Shown piece after piece: positions 17,178 through 24,890 of a DNA stretch of 24,890 nt. The notes below the pieces were generated by a model, which was not told where the DNA came from, did not search any database, and was given only the letters and a program-made list of their open reading frames with translations. The stretch covers positions 1 to 24,890 of the forward strand of contig PWUG01000309.1 of NCBI GenBank assembly GCA_003562605.1, read 5' to 3'. A program made the translations under genes and the position numbers. Every line of letters starts with the position of its first letter. The stretch's first letter is position 1. The stretch comes from Syntrophomonadaceae bacterium. GTDB taxonomy: Bacteria; Bacillota_D; Dethiobacteria; DTU022.

Positions 17178-18173
17178 CTACTGAGATCTTAGCACAGAAC
17201 AACCTGCTTGTAAAGAATTACCGCTGCCGTTTTTTTCCTGTTTAAATTTACTAATTAAAGATTTACTTAGTTCGATATCCCTGGCAATCTGATTTTTTAA
17301 TTGATCAGGTGATGCAAACATTCTTGTATCTCTCAGCTTTTCCAGGAAACAAAGGCGGATTTCTTTATTATAGATTGAATTCTGGAAACCTATAATATGG
17401 GTCTCGACTGCTATGTCATAATGTGAGAATGTCGGACGGGCACCTACATTAGTCACCCCGTATAAAAGGTCCCCGTTGAGCTTGCCTACTGCCGTAAAGT
17501 ACACTCCTTTTCCCGGCCATAACAACCGCGGATTAGCGGCAATATTTGCGGTGGGGTAAACCATTTTTTTTCCGATACCGTATCCCCTGATCACTTTGCC
17601 CTGTCTGAAAAAGTAATACCTCAGCAGATCAGCCGCTTCGTTAACTTTACCGGCCAACAGCAGCGATCTGATAATTGAGCTGCTCACCTCGCTGCCTTCA
17701 AACTTCAGCATAGGGCTCACTTCTACGCTAAAACCCATTTCTTTCCCCCAGTAACGCAGTGTATCTGCGCTTCCGGCCCCATGCCGCCCAAAGGAATAGT
17801 CAGAACCAATAAAAACTTCCCTGGTATTAAGTTCAACCTTCAGGATTTGCCGGACAAACTGTTCGGGAGAAAACGATGCTATCTCACTGTTAAAAGGTTG
17901 GACTATCATATAATCAAGACCCAGCTCGGCCATTATTTCTGCACGGTCAGCAATATCGGTCAGTAAAACCGGGGGGTTTTCAGCCTGCAGGGCAATCAAC
18001 GGGTGCGGATCAAATACCAGGGCGGCACTAAAACCTTTTGCCCGCTGGGCTTTTATCACAGCGGTTTGAATAATCGCCTGGTGACCGCGGTGGACACCGT
18101 CAAAATTACCAAGCGCGAGGTATAAGGGGCGGGCATGGCCCGGCAGGCGATCTACGCCGTTAATCAATTCCAT
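17178..18173 (-). CDS. ribF: Bifunctional riboflavin kinase / FAD synthetase
   Basis: A 331-residue enzyme making FMN from riboflavin and then FAD. The N-terminal nucleotidyltransferase domain shows ALGNFDGVHRGHQAII near residue 21, GSDYSFGRHGAG near 122 and SSSIIRSLL near 156. The C-terminal flavokinase domain shows VIRGYGIGKKMVYPTANI and GVTNVGARPTF. The frame is open 16 codons further upstream (to 18221), but ATG 18171-18173 has AAGGTG 8 bases before it and matches the family N-terminus. The last 20 or so residues (after SKFKQEK) look like a variable tail. It follows truB closely, the standard Bacillota order truB-ribF-rpsO. Confidence 0.96.
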   Translation of the reverse strand: MELINGVDRLPGHARPLYLALGNFDGVHRGHQAIIQTAVIKAQRAKGFSAALVFDPHPLIALQAENPPVLLTDIADRAEIMAELGLDYMIVQPFNSEIASFSPEQFVRQILKVELNTREVFIGSDYSFGRHGAGSADTLRYWGKEMGFSVEVSPMLKFEGSEVSSSIIRSLLLAGKVNEAADLLRYYFFRQGKVIRGYGIGKKMVYPTANIAANPRLLWPGKGVYFTAVGKLNGDLLYGVTNVGARPTFSHYDIAVETHIIGFQNSIYNKEIRLCFLEKLRDTRMFASPDQLKNQIARDIELSKSLISKFKQEKNGSGNSLQAGCSVLRSQ

Positions 18174-18233
18174 ATTAGATACACCTTCCTGAGGAAAATC
18201 AAACTCTATGCAGATGATCAAACGACATTATTA

Positions 18234-19148
18234 TCAATCTGCCAGATATTTGGCTGTTTTAAGCCCTAACCGATCATTTACTTTAACTCGCAATGCAAGA
18301 GCTTTGAATACACCGCTCTGATCGTATATTCTGATTGGCGAATCACTTTTGATTCTATCCAATAATCCTTGCTCTTCAGCTATTAAAATTTTTCCGTGTC
18401 TCAGGGCTTCAACCTGGTCCTGATCAAGTGAGAGCTGCGGAAAATGCATCAAAGCCGCATCCATCTCCCTGATTACCTGACCATACCTGCCCAGTTCGAG
18501 GAACGCTTTAATTTCCTCAAGAGTCAGGGCTTCTTCCAGAAGAAAAGGACCGACTGCCAACCTGCTCAGCCTGGAAAGATATGCACCGCAGCCAATTTTT
18601 TTTCCGATATCTGCCGCCAGTGTGCGGATATAGGTCCCTTTTGAACAGTGGACATCCAAAACCAGGTGCGGCTCCCGGACCGGGTTATATTCAAGCAGGT
18701 CAATGTCGTATATTTTAATTGTCCGGATTTTGCGGGAGACGGTTTCTCCCTGCCGGGTCCAATAGTATAAGGGCTTTCCATGGTGTTTTACGGCTGAATA
18801 AAGTGGCGGAATCTGTTCTATGTTCCCTGTAAAACCGCCGAGTATTTCTAAGACCTCTTCACGATCAAGCCGGGGAACGTGAGCTACATCAACAATATGG
18901 CCTGTCGCATCTTCGGTATCGCTTGTTTTTCCGAGGATAATTTCAGCCCGGTAGTTTTTCGGCAGTTCAATTATATATTCCGAAACCCGGGTAGCGCGAC
19001 CCAAACAAACCGGCAGAACACCGGTAGCCATCGGATCAAGAGTTCCGGTATGTCCTGCCTTAACTCCCGGGAATAGTTTTCGGATTAACTGCACAACACG
19101 ATGTGAAGTAATACCGCCGGACTTGTTAACAACAATTATTCCATTCAC
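18234..19148 (-). CDS. truB: tRNA pseudouridine-55 synthase TruB
   Basis: A 304-residue enzyme that makes pseudouridine 55 in the T loop of tRNAs. The catalytic aspartate lies in GHTGTLDPMATGVLP (near residue 38); KNYRAEIILGKTSDTEDATG and the later CSKGTYIRTLAADIG are also family hallmarks. A PUA-like C-terminal region follows. The start is GTG 19146-19148, seven bases after AAGGAG. It begins 12 bp after the nrnA stop, in one operon with rbfA and nrnA. Confidence 0.97.
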   Translation of the reverse strand: MNGIIVVNKSGGITSHRVVQLIRKLFPGVKAGHTGTLDPMATGVLPVCLGRATRVSEYIIELPKNYRAEIILGKTSDTEDATGHIVDVAHVPRLDREEVLEILGGFTGNIEQIPPLYSAVKHHGKPLYYWTRQGETVSRKIRTIKIYDIDLLEYNPVREPHLVLDVHCSKGTYIRTLAADIGKKIGCGAYLSRLSRLAVGPFLLEEALTLEEIKAFLELGRYGQVIREMDAALMHFPQLSLDQDQVEALRHGKILIAEEQGLLDRIKSDSPIRIYDQSGVFKALALRVKVNDRLGLKTAKYLAD

Positions 19149-19160
19149 GGTGCAGCTCCT

Positions 19161-20147
19161 TCAAACCGGCAGCTCTTTCAACATTTTACATGCCTCAGCA
19201 ATAACTTTCCCCTTAACTGTTTCAAAATCACCCTCCATACGAGCGCCTGCGGCCCGTATATGTCCCCCACCGTTTAATCTGCCGGCCAGAACACTGACAT
19301 CCAGAACCTTTGAGCGGAATCCTACTTTTACTTCTCTGTCGCCATCAACATAAAAAAGAATACCGAGTTCTATACCTTCAATATTGCGGGTATAGTTGAC
19401 TATCCCTTCGAGATCATCCGATGTTGCTCCGCTTCTTTCCTTGATATCCTTACTCAGGGTCATCACTGCCAGGCTGCGCCCTTCATACATTTCCAGGCTC
19501 GAAAGGGCCTCTTTAAGCAGCATGTAAAACGAAAGAGGCCGCTCATCAAAAATCATATGCGAAATCGACCCCGGATTAATACCGTTTTCCAGTAAAGCGG
19601 CAATAACCCGGTGGGTATTGGCAGAGGTATTTTCATACTTGAAAGAACCTGTATCGGTAGAAATAGCTACATAAAGTGATTCAGCAATACTTTCATTAAT
19701 TGGAACCTGCAGTTCTTCTAAAATATTGTAAACGATTTCCCCGGTGGCAGCTGCGCTAGAATCAACAAGATTCAATGTTCCAAAACGCTGGTTAGTCACA
19801 TGATGATCGATATTAATGACGTTTTTACTATTCATCACTGCTTCTTTGAATATGCCCAGCCGATCCGGATCACTGCTGTCGAGTACCAGGACAGTAATCT
19901 CAGGATCGTCAATCGCAACCTCATGCCTGACCAGTTCTACACCTTTTAAAAAACTGTACTTGCGGGGTATATGGCCCGGGGTAAATAGCGTAACCTTTTT
20001 TCCTATTATGCGCAGGCCTTCCCCCATAGCTAGAAGAGAGCCTATACTGTCTCCGTCGGGCAACATGTGCGAAATCAGGTAAAAAGTATCCTCATTTTTT
20101 AACCTGTCAATTATCTTCGCTCGATCTGTCATTTTCACTTTTCTCAT
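19161..20147 (-). CDS. nrnA: DHH/DHHA1 oligoribonuclease and pAp phosphatase NrnA
   Basis: A 328-residue DHH-family phosphoesterase that degrades short RNA oligonucleotides and, in Bacillus, dephosphorylates 3'-phosphoadenosine 5'-phosphate. Motifs: SHMLPDGDSIGSLLAMG near residue 25, VLDSSDPDRLG near 87, the DHH motif NIDHHVTNQRFG near 112, and the DHHA1 motif GGGHIRAAGARM near 290. The start is uncertain: ATG 20145-20147 overlaps rbfA by 41 bp, and ATG 20130-20132 would give MTDRAKIIDRL and a smaller overlap. Neither has a strong ribosome-binding site, which suggests translational coupling to rbfA. The rbfA-nrnA-truB order is typical of Bacillota. Confidence 0.94.
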   Translation of the reverse strand: MRKVKMTDRAKIIDRLKNEDTFYLISHMLPDGDSIGSLLAMGEGLRIIGKKVTLFTPGHIPRKYSFLKGVELVRHEVAIDDPEITVLVLDSSDPDRLGIFKEAVMNSKNVINIDHHVTNQRFGTLNLVDSSAAATGEIVYNILEELQVPINESIAESLYVAISTDTGSFKYENTSANTHRVIAALLENGINPGSISHMIFDERPLSFYMLLKEALSSLEMYEGRSLAVMTLSKDIKERSGATSDDLEGIVNYTRNIEGIELGILFYVDGDREVKVGFRSKVLDVSVLAGRLNGGGHIRAAGARMEGDFETVKGKVIAEACKMLKELPV

Positions 20148-20490
20148 CTTCTTTAAGTGATTTTATAACTCTTTCAATATGAGCCCCGTATTCGATTGAG
20201 TTGTCCAGGAAAAAATTAATTTCCGGAGTATACCTGAGTCTAATCCTCTTGCCAATTTCAGTACGGATAAAGCCTGTTGCCTTGATCAATGTTTGAAGCG
20301 TTTCTTCTTTCTCCTGATCACTGCCGAAAATACTTACATATATTGAGGCGTAGCGTAGATCCCTGGATAGCTGCACATCTGTTACGCTGGTAATACCGGC
20401 TAACCTGGGATCTTTCATCTCGTTACCGATTATTTGGCTTACATCTTTCTTAACCTGTTCAGCAACCCGCCGCACTCTGTTTTCCGACAT
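20107..20490 (-). CDS. rbfA: 30S ribosome-binding factor RbfA
   Basis: A 127-residue KH-like cold-shock and 30S maturation factor acting on the 5' end of 16S rRNA. Hallmarks: RVAEQVKKDVSQII at the N-terminus, DPRLAGITSVTDVQLSRDLRYASIYVSI, and the C-terminal RYTPEINFFLDNSIEYG. A charged tail (KEDEKSENDRSSEDN) follows. ATG 20488-20490 sits after a G-rich site (GGGGGG). Its 3' end overlaps the nrnA start. Confidence 0.96.
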   Translation of the reverse strand: MSENRVRRVAEQVKKDVSQIIGNEMKDPRLAGITSVTDVQLSRDLRYASIYVSIFGSDQEKEETLQTLIKATGFIRTEIGKRIRLRYTPEINFFLDNSIEYGAHIERVIKSLKEDEKSENDRSSEDN

Positions 20491-20547
20491 TATTACAACC
20501 CCCCGCTACATTTGATACGGCGAATGAGCCATAGACACAAACTCCCG

Positions 20548-22647
20548 TTAGCGAGCTACCTGCTCCATCACATAGGCTTCAATAATATCTCCCTCACGGA
20601 GATCGTTAAAATTCTCAATAAGTATACCGCACTCATAACCGGTTAATACTTCACGGACATCATCTTTAAACCGCTTAAGCGACTCTATTCGGCCCTGGTC
20701 AAGGACAACGGTTCCATCCCTGATCACCCTGATCATAGCATTACGGGTAATCTTCCCCTCAATGACATATGAGCCGGCAATACTGCCTAAACGAGATACT
20801 TTGAAAAGCTGCCTGACTTCAGCCTGTCCGAGGATGGCTTCTTTCATAACCGGTTTCAACATGCCGGTTACAGCATTTTTAATATCGTCAATGGCTTCAT
20901 AAATGATCCTGTAAAGGCGGATATCAACCTGATCCTGTTCAGATAGCCTTCGGGCATTACTGTCAGGCCTGACATTAAAACCGATTACGATAGCATTTGA
21001 TGCCGAAGCAAGCATAATATCTGATTCGTTTATGGCTCCGACTCCGGTATGGATAATCTTGATTTGTACTTCCTCTAAACTAAGTTTAGATAAAGCATCC
21101 TGTACAGCTTCGACCGAACCCTGAACATCTGCTTTTATGATCAGGTTTAGATCTTTTACCTCACCTTCCTGGATCTGTTTGAAAAGATCTTCGAGCGTTA
21201 CCCTCTGGACACGCCTGCTGGCTTCTTTTAACTTGATTGCTCTCTTTTCAGCCACCGTCCTTGCGATCCGATCATCACCGACCACCTGGAACCGATCACC
21301 CGCCAGGGGCACATCATTAAGGCCGATAATTTCCACCGGTGTGGACGGCCCTGCCGATTCAACTCTTTCACCGCGATCATTTAGCATCGCCCTGACTTTG
21401 CCGGCAATAGAACCACAGATAATGGAGTCGCCAACCCTGAGGGTCCCATCCTGGACCAGGACCGTAGCTACCGGACCGCGGCCCCGGTCGAGCTTGGCTT
21501 CAATGACCGTACCCCGCGCAGCACGATCCGGGCTGGCTTTAAGCTCGCCAACTTCAGCTAAAAGTAAAATCATCTCTAAAAGCTCTTCAATTCCATCGCC
21601 CCTGACAGCACTCACCTGAACAAAAATAGTGTCGCCACCCCACTCCTCGGAAACCAGGCCATGTTCGGAAAGCTGCTGCTTGACCCGATCCGGGTTGGCA
21701 TCAGGCTTATCAATCTTGTTAATGGCCACCAGTATCGGTACCTGCGCTGCCTTGACATGATTGATCGCCTCAACAGTCTGTGGCATCACACCATCATCGG
21801 CAGCTACAACCAGGACAGCTATATCTGTCACCTGGGCTCCCCTGGCCCGCATCGCCGTAAACGCCTCGTGGCCGGGAGTATCCAAAAAAACAATTTTCTT
21901 ATTGTCAACTTTAACCTGGTAAGCGCCAATATGCTGGGTAATTCCGCCTACTTCTCCGGCGGTTACCTTGGCGCTTCTAATCGTGTCAAGAAGCGAAGTT
22001 TTCCCGTGGTCAACATGTCCGAGAACAGTAACCACTGGTTTGCGCAAAACTTCTTTTTTACCGTCGTCATCGGTCAATGCCAGCAGTTCTTCTTCAACCG
22101 GATCTTCGATATAGTTAACTTCAAACCCGTACTCTTCGGCCAGCACTTCTACGGAGTCCGGCGTTAGCGGCTGATTAAGATTGGCCATCACACCCATCTC
22201 CATTAAATATGAGATCAATTCAGTCGGAGCTACTTCAAAACAACCGGCTAATTCCGCAATTGTTACCTGGCCTTCCAGTCTGATTTTCGGCTTTTTCGCT
22301 TTGAGGGCTGCCGCTCTTTTTTCTTCCTGGATCGCTTTTCGCGCTTTTCGGCTGGTTACTGCTTTTTCATCATCCGCGGGCTTTTCTTTTTTCTTTGACC
22401 GCGCCGGTGTAGGCTTTTTCTTTTCAGCTTCCTGCTCTTTATCTTTTACTTTATCTTTCGGCGCCTCTTTTGGCGGTTTGCCTCCCGCCTGACCGGTTAA
22501 GATAGCCATTACTTTTTTCGCCTGGTCATCAGATAAAGTACTCATATGGTTATTAACGCTAATATCCATACTTTCCATTACTTCGATCAGTTTTTTGCTG
22601 GTTGTTCCCAGCTCTTTTGCTAATTCATAAACCCTGACCTTACTCAT
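20548..22647 (-). CDS. infB: Translation initiation factor IF-2
   Basis: A 699-residue GTPase that brings initiator tRNA to the 30S subunit and promotes subunit joining. Parts: N-terminal IF2_N motif ([21 protein letters not shown]), a Lys/Glu/Ala-rich linker (about 55-120), a second IF2_N-like module ([21 protein letters not shown]), then the G domain with G1 GHVDHGKTS near 209, G3 DTPGHEAF, G4 NKIDKPDAN and G5 SAVRGDG, followed by domains II-IV. ATG 22645-22647 follows GGAGGTG. ylxQ, usually between ylxR and infB in Bacillus, is absent: only 33 bp separate rnpM and infB. Confidence 0.98.
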   Translation of the reverse strand: MSKVRVYELAKELGTTSKKLIEVMESMDISVNNHMSTLSDDQAKKVMAILTGQAGGKPPKEAPKDKVKDKEQEAEKKKPTPARSKKKEKPADDEKAVTSRKARKAIQEEKRAAALKAKKPKIRLEGQVTIAELAGCFEVAPTELISYLMEMGVMANLNQPLTPDSVEVLAEEYGFEVNYIEDPVEEELLALTDDDGKKEVLRKPVVTVLGHVDHGKTSLLDTIRSAKVTAGEVGGITQHIGAYQVKVDNKKIVFLDTPGHEAFTAMRARGAQVTDIAVLVVAADDGVMPQTVEAINHVKAAQVPILVAINKIDKPDANPDRVKQQLSEHGLVSEEWGGDTIFVQVSAVRGDGIEELLEMILLLAEVGELKASPDRAARGTVIEAKLDRGRGPVATVLVQDGTLRVGDSIICGSIAGKVRAMLNDRGERVESAGPSTPVEIIGLNDVPLAGDRFQVVGDDRIARTVAEKRAIKLKEASRRVQRVTLEDLFKQIQEGEVKDLNLIIKADVQGSVEAVQDALSKLSLEEVQIKIIHTGVGAINESDIMLASASNAIVIGFNVRPDSNARRLSEQDQVDIRLYRIIYEAIDDIKNAVTGMLKPVMKEAILGQAEVRQLFKVSRLGSIAGSYVIEGKITRNAMIRVIRDGTVVLDQGRIESLKRFKDDVREVLTGYECGILIENFNDLREGDIIEAYVMEQVAR

Positions 22648-22680
22648 TTTAAAACACCTCCATAAGGTAAGCCCTCCCTG

Positions 22681-22968
22681 TTAAGATCCTTCAACTTTCG
22701 GCTGATTCATCAGTAACTCAGTTAAATCGGCGATCAGATCGGGAGACACCGGCATTTGCAGGTTTTTCTCCAAACGCTTACCTTTAATCGCTTTTTTCAG
22801 GCAGGATTCCAGTGGACAGATATAAGCACCCCGGCCCGGTTTCTTACCGGTCAGATCGAGAGCGATCTTCTCTTCGGGGGTCCTTACGATCCGTACCAGC
22901 TCTTTTTTCGGCTTCTTTTCCTGGCAGCCAATACAGACACGTAAAGGAATTTTGCGCTTCTTAATCAT
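22681..22968 (-). CDS. rnpM: YlxR-family RNase P modulator
   Basis: A small basic YlxR-family protein, 95 residues from ATG 22966-22968. Hallmarks: [23 protein letters not shown] and [17 protein letters not shown]. In Bacillus the family has been shown to bind RNase P and modulate its activity, hence rnpM; older literature calls it ylxR or a predicted nucleic-acid-binding protein. The frame is open upstream to 23073, but that lies deep in nusA and does not match the family N-terminus. With the chosen start the ATG overlaps the nusA stop (ATGATTAA), a sign of translational coupling; the AAAGGA before it is unusually close. Confidence 0.92.
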   Translation of the reverse strand: MIKKRKIPLRVCIGCQEKKPKKELVRIVRTPEEKIALDLTGKKPGRGAYICPLESCLKKAIKGKRLEKNLQMPVSPDLIADLTELLMNQPKVEGS

Positions 22969-24235
22969 CGTCCTTTGAATCCTCCTCCGACTGTGTTTCT
23001 TCCTCAGAATCATCTTCCTTGATTGTCGGATCCTTTTCAACGTCGGCAGTGACTTCTGCGGTTTCATCTTCAACTACTGCCAGCTCGGTTTCGACATCAT
23101 CAGCAGCTTTAATATTTTCAACAGTCTCAGCATTTTCATCTGCTTCATTTTCCCGGTTATCCTTATTGTCATCTGAGAGGCCTATTGCAGAAAGGCTTTT
23201 CTCTGCGTATTGGGTTTCACTGGATATGTCTATCTTGCACCCGGTAATCCTGGCCGCCAGGCGGGCATTCTGCCCTTCCTTGCCAATAGCCAGCGAAAGT
23301 TGGCTATCTGGTACAATCACTGTAGCGGTTTTATTTTCCGTATCAAGAATTACAGATGATACTTTAGCCGGACTAAGCGCATTGGCAATATATTCCTCCG
23401 ACTCTTCACTCCACTTGACAATATCTATTTTTTCACCTTTGAGTTCGTTGCTGATAGCCTGAACCCGGCTTCCCTTCGGCCCGACACAGGCACCTACGGG
23501 GTCTATATCCTTGTTGTTAGATATAACAGCCAGCTTGGAGCGATGTCCGGCTTCCCTGGCTGCGGCTTTGATCTCCACAATCCCCTCGTATATCTCTGGA
23601 ACTTCCATCTCAAACAATCTTTTCAGAAAACCGGTATGAGTCCTGGTAACAATAATCTGAGGCCCTTTGGTTGTTTTTTTGACATCGAGAATAAAGGTTT
23701 TAACACGCTCTCCCTGACGATAACGTTCATGAGGTATCTGCTCATCCACAGGCAATACAGCCTCGGTCCGCCCCAGATCAATAATAACATTTCTCTGTTC
23801 AAACCGGCGTACCAGGCCGGTTATAACTTCTTCTGTTCTGTCAACAAAACTTTCGTAAATCAGCTCCCTTTCCGCCTCCCTGATCCGCTGAATGACTACT
23901 TGTTTGGCAGTCTGAGCTGCGATTCTGCCGAATTCCCGGGGAGTCACTTCCATTTCGACAATATCTCCGATCTGGCAGTGCGGATCATAAACACGTGCTT
24001 CATACAGGCTGACTTCCTGCTGTTCCGACTCAACTTCTTCCACAACTTTTAACTGGGAAAAAACCTTTATATCTCCCGTTTCCCGATCTAAAGTGACCCG
24101 GACAGCCGGAGCGGACTGAAAATTTCTTTTATAAGCGGAGACAAGAGCCACTTCAAGAGCCTCAAAGAGAACCTCTTTGCTAATCCCCTTTTCTTTTTCT
24201 AACGATTCTAAAGCTGCAAATAGCTCTTTATTCAT
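22961..24235 (-). CDS. nusA: Transcription elongation/termination factor NusA
   Basis: A 424-residue NusA, the RNA polymerase-bound factor for pausing, termination and antitermination. Parts: N-terminal RNAP-binding domain (about 1-125), S1 domain ([21 protein letters not shown] near 133), KH1, KH2 with [23 protein letters not shown] cut by the family motif near 247, and the [29 protein letters not shown] region near 313. The last 70 residues or so are extremely acidic and of low complexity, unlike the short Bacillus protein, which ends soon after KH2. ATG 24233-24235 is 14 bases from AAAGGAGG, a long spacing. The operon order rimP-nusA-rnpM-infB is standard. Confidence 0.97.
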   Translation of the reverse strand: MNKELFAALESLEKEKGISKEVLFEALEVALVSAYKRNFQSAPAVRVTLDRETGDIKVFSQLKVVEEVESEQQEVSLYEARVYDPHCQIGDIVEMEVTPREFGRIAAQTAKQVVIQRIREAERELIYESFVDRTEEVITGLVRRFEQRNVIIDLGRTEAVLPVDEQIPHERYRQGERVKTFILDVKKTTKGPQIIVTRTHTGFLKRLFEMEVPEIYEGIVEIKAAAREAGHRSKLAVISNNKDIDPVGACVGPKGSRVQAISNELKGEKIDIVKWSEESEEYIANALSPAKVSSVILDTENKTATVIVPDSQLSLAIGKEGQNARLAARITGCKIDISSETQYAEKSLSAIGLSDDNKDNRENEADENAETVENIKAADDVETELAVVEDETAEVTADVEKDPTIKEDDSEEETQSEEDSKDDD

Positions 24236-24267
24236 TTGGTCTTATTCAACCTCCTTTCCATTTAGAT

Positions 24268-24750
24268 TTATAAGCCGCTGCCTTTCTCCGGTCCCGTATA
24301 CCAGAGATTAGCCTTTTTAATTACATTATATGGTATTTGTACTTCACTGCCATCATCTTTTTTTACTGCGATAAATTGATCATCCGCACTTTTCAGGATA
24401 CCGCTGAACTTACTGCTATTCCCGATTGGCTCAGCTGTTTTAATCTTTACTTTTTCACCCAGAAAGCGGATAAAGTGTTTTACCTTGGTCAGCGGCCGGT
24501 CAAGTCCGGGAGAAGATACTTCAAACGTATAAGCATGGGCGATTGGATCATTATTGTCAAGTATATCGGACACAGCCCTGCTGATTAATTCACAATGCGC
24601 TATTGTTATACCATCTTCATGATCTATATAAAGATGTAAACGTCCCTGTTTACCGGCAATATAGTCAAGATGAACCAGTTCAAAACCTTTACTTTCAACC
24701 AATGGTTCGATCAACTCAATTAATTTTTGCCTGGTTTCCTCGCGGCTCAC
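24268..24750 (-). CDS. rimP: Ribosome maturation factor RimP
   Basis: A 160-residue factor required for 30S subunit assembly. Hallmarks: IEPLVESKGFELVHLDYIAG near the N-terminus, LHLYIDHEDGITIAHCELISRAVSDILD, and YTFEVSSPGLDRPLTKVKHFIRFLGEKVKI, followed by an SH3-like C-terminal domain. The start is GTG 24748-24750 with AGGAG 7 bases upstream. It is the first gene of the nusA operon in this window. Confidence 0.96.
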   Translation of the reverse strand: MSREETRQKLIELIEPLVESKGFELVHLDYIAGKQGRLHLYIDHEDGITIAHCELISRAVSDILDNNDPIAHAYTFEVSSPGLDRPLTKVKHFIRFLGEKVKIKTAEPIGNSSKFSGILKSADDQFIAVKKDDGSEVQIPYNVIKKANLWYTGPEKGSGL

Positions 24751-24790
24751 AACAGTTCTCCTAACCGGAATTTTCCCTTATTAACATGAA

Positions 24791-24810
24791 AGAGTGGGAA
24801 ACCCCACCCT
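24791..24810 (-). promoter_or_regulatory. Leader hairpin upstream of rimP
   Basis: On the minus strand, AGGGTGGG and CCCACTCT form an 8-bp stem (one G-U pair) around a GTTT loop, about 40 bp before the rimP start. Only a short TTTC follows, so it is a weak terminator at best. Its position suggests a leader element of the rimP-nusA operon. The rest of 24751-24890 is AT-rich, with no promoter I can defend. Confidence 0.45.
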
Positions 24811-24890
24811 TGACAAGTAAAACCATTTCACCTCAATTAATTTATCATAAATAAGAACATAAAGCAAGACTATAGATACCCGGGCTATTA

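Noticed and set aside
22969..23073. 35-codon extension of rnpM inside nusA
   Set aside because: It is the Arg/Lys-rich shadow of the acidic nusA tail, and the family N-terminus starts at ATG 22966-22968.
1..24890. Plus-strand reading frames, mobile elements, CRISPR arrays, tRNA or rRNA genes
   Set aside because: All long plus-strand frames lie opposite well-supported minus-strand genes and show no family motifs. No direct-repeat arrays, transposase motifs or tRNA-like sequences were seen.

Overview
This 24.9 kb window is a dense, fully collinear block of 22 housekeeping genes, all on the minus strand. Reading in the direction of transcription (high to low coordinates) the order is rimP, nusA, rnpM (ylxR), infB, rbfA, nrnA, truB, ribF, rpsO, pnp, dut, rnjA, a diacylglycerol/lipid kinase gene, uppP, ftsK/spoIIIE, rimO, cinA, thpR, recA, recX, rny and ymdB. 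This layout, together with RNase J, RNase Y, YmdB, NrnA, RecX and strong AGGAGG-type ribosome-binding sites, points to a Bacillota (Firmicutes) chromosome. A Clostridia-like anaerobe is my best guess, but the genus cannot be read from the sequence. I see no mobile element, CRISPR array, tRNA, rRNA or pseudogene.

Region by region: (1) 24890-16826 is the classical nusA-infB operon followed by truB, ribF and rpsO (transcription elongation, initiation factor 2, 30S maturation, pseudouridylation, flavin nucleotides, S15). The ylxQ (L7Ae-like) gene often found between ylxR and infB is absent. (2) 16825-14543 holds pnp, bounded by a perfect GC-rich hairpin on the rpsO side and a clear intrinsic terminator on the dut side. 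(3) 14542-10347 holds dut, rnjA, the lipid kinase and uppP, with an unusual 255-bp structured gap between rnjA and the kinase. (4) 10308-2873 is a unit with its own consensus promoter: ftsK/spoIIIE, rimO, cinA, thpR, recA, recX. pgsA and rodZ, which commonly sit between rimO and cinA in relatives, are absent, and thpR lies between cinA and recA. (5) 2864-139: a near-perfect sigma-A promoter starts a roughly 180-nt structured RNA ending at an intrinsic terminator 48 bp upstream of rny. Then come rny, another terminator, and ymdB.

Functionally the block combines RNA turnover (RNase J, RNase Y, PNPase, NrnA, ThpR, YmdB, and RnpM as an RNase P modulator) with ribosome maturation (RimP, RbfA, RimO, S15, TruB) and genome maintenance (RecA, RecX, FtsK, Dut, CinA). 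The protein-coding genes are ordinary. The most interesting material is non-coding: the promoter-RNA-terminator unit upstream of rny, which can form a rod with a central bubble plus a competing 9-bp pairing next to the terminator; the three-hairpin gap downstream of rnjA; and the rpsO-pnp hairpin. A second visible oddity is start-codon usage: seven of the nine consecutive genes from rnjA to recX start with TTG, and none of the other thirteen genes do.
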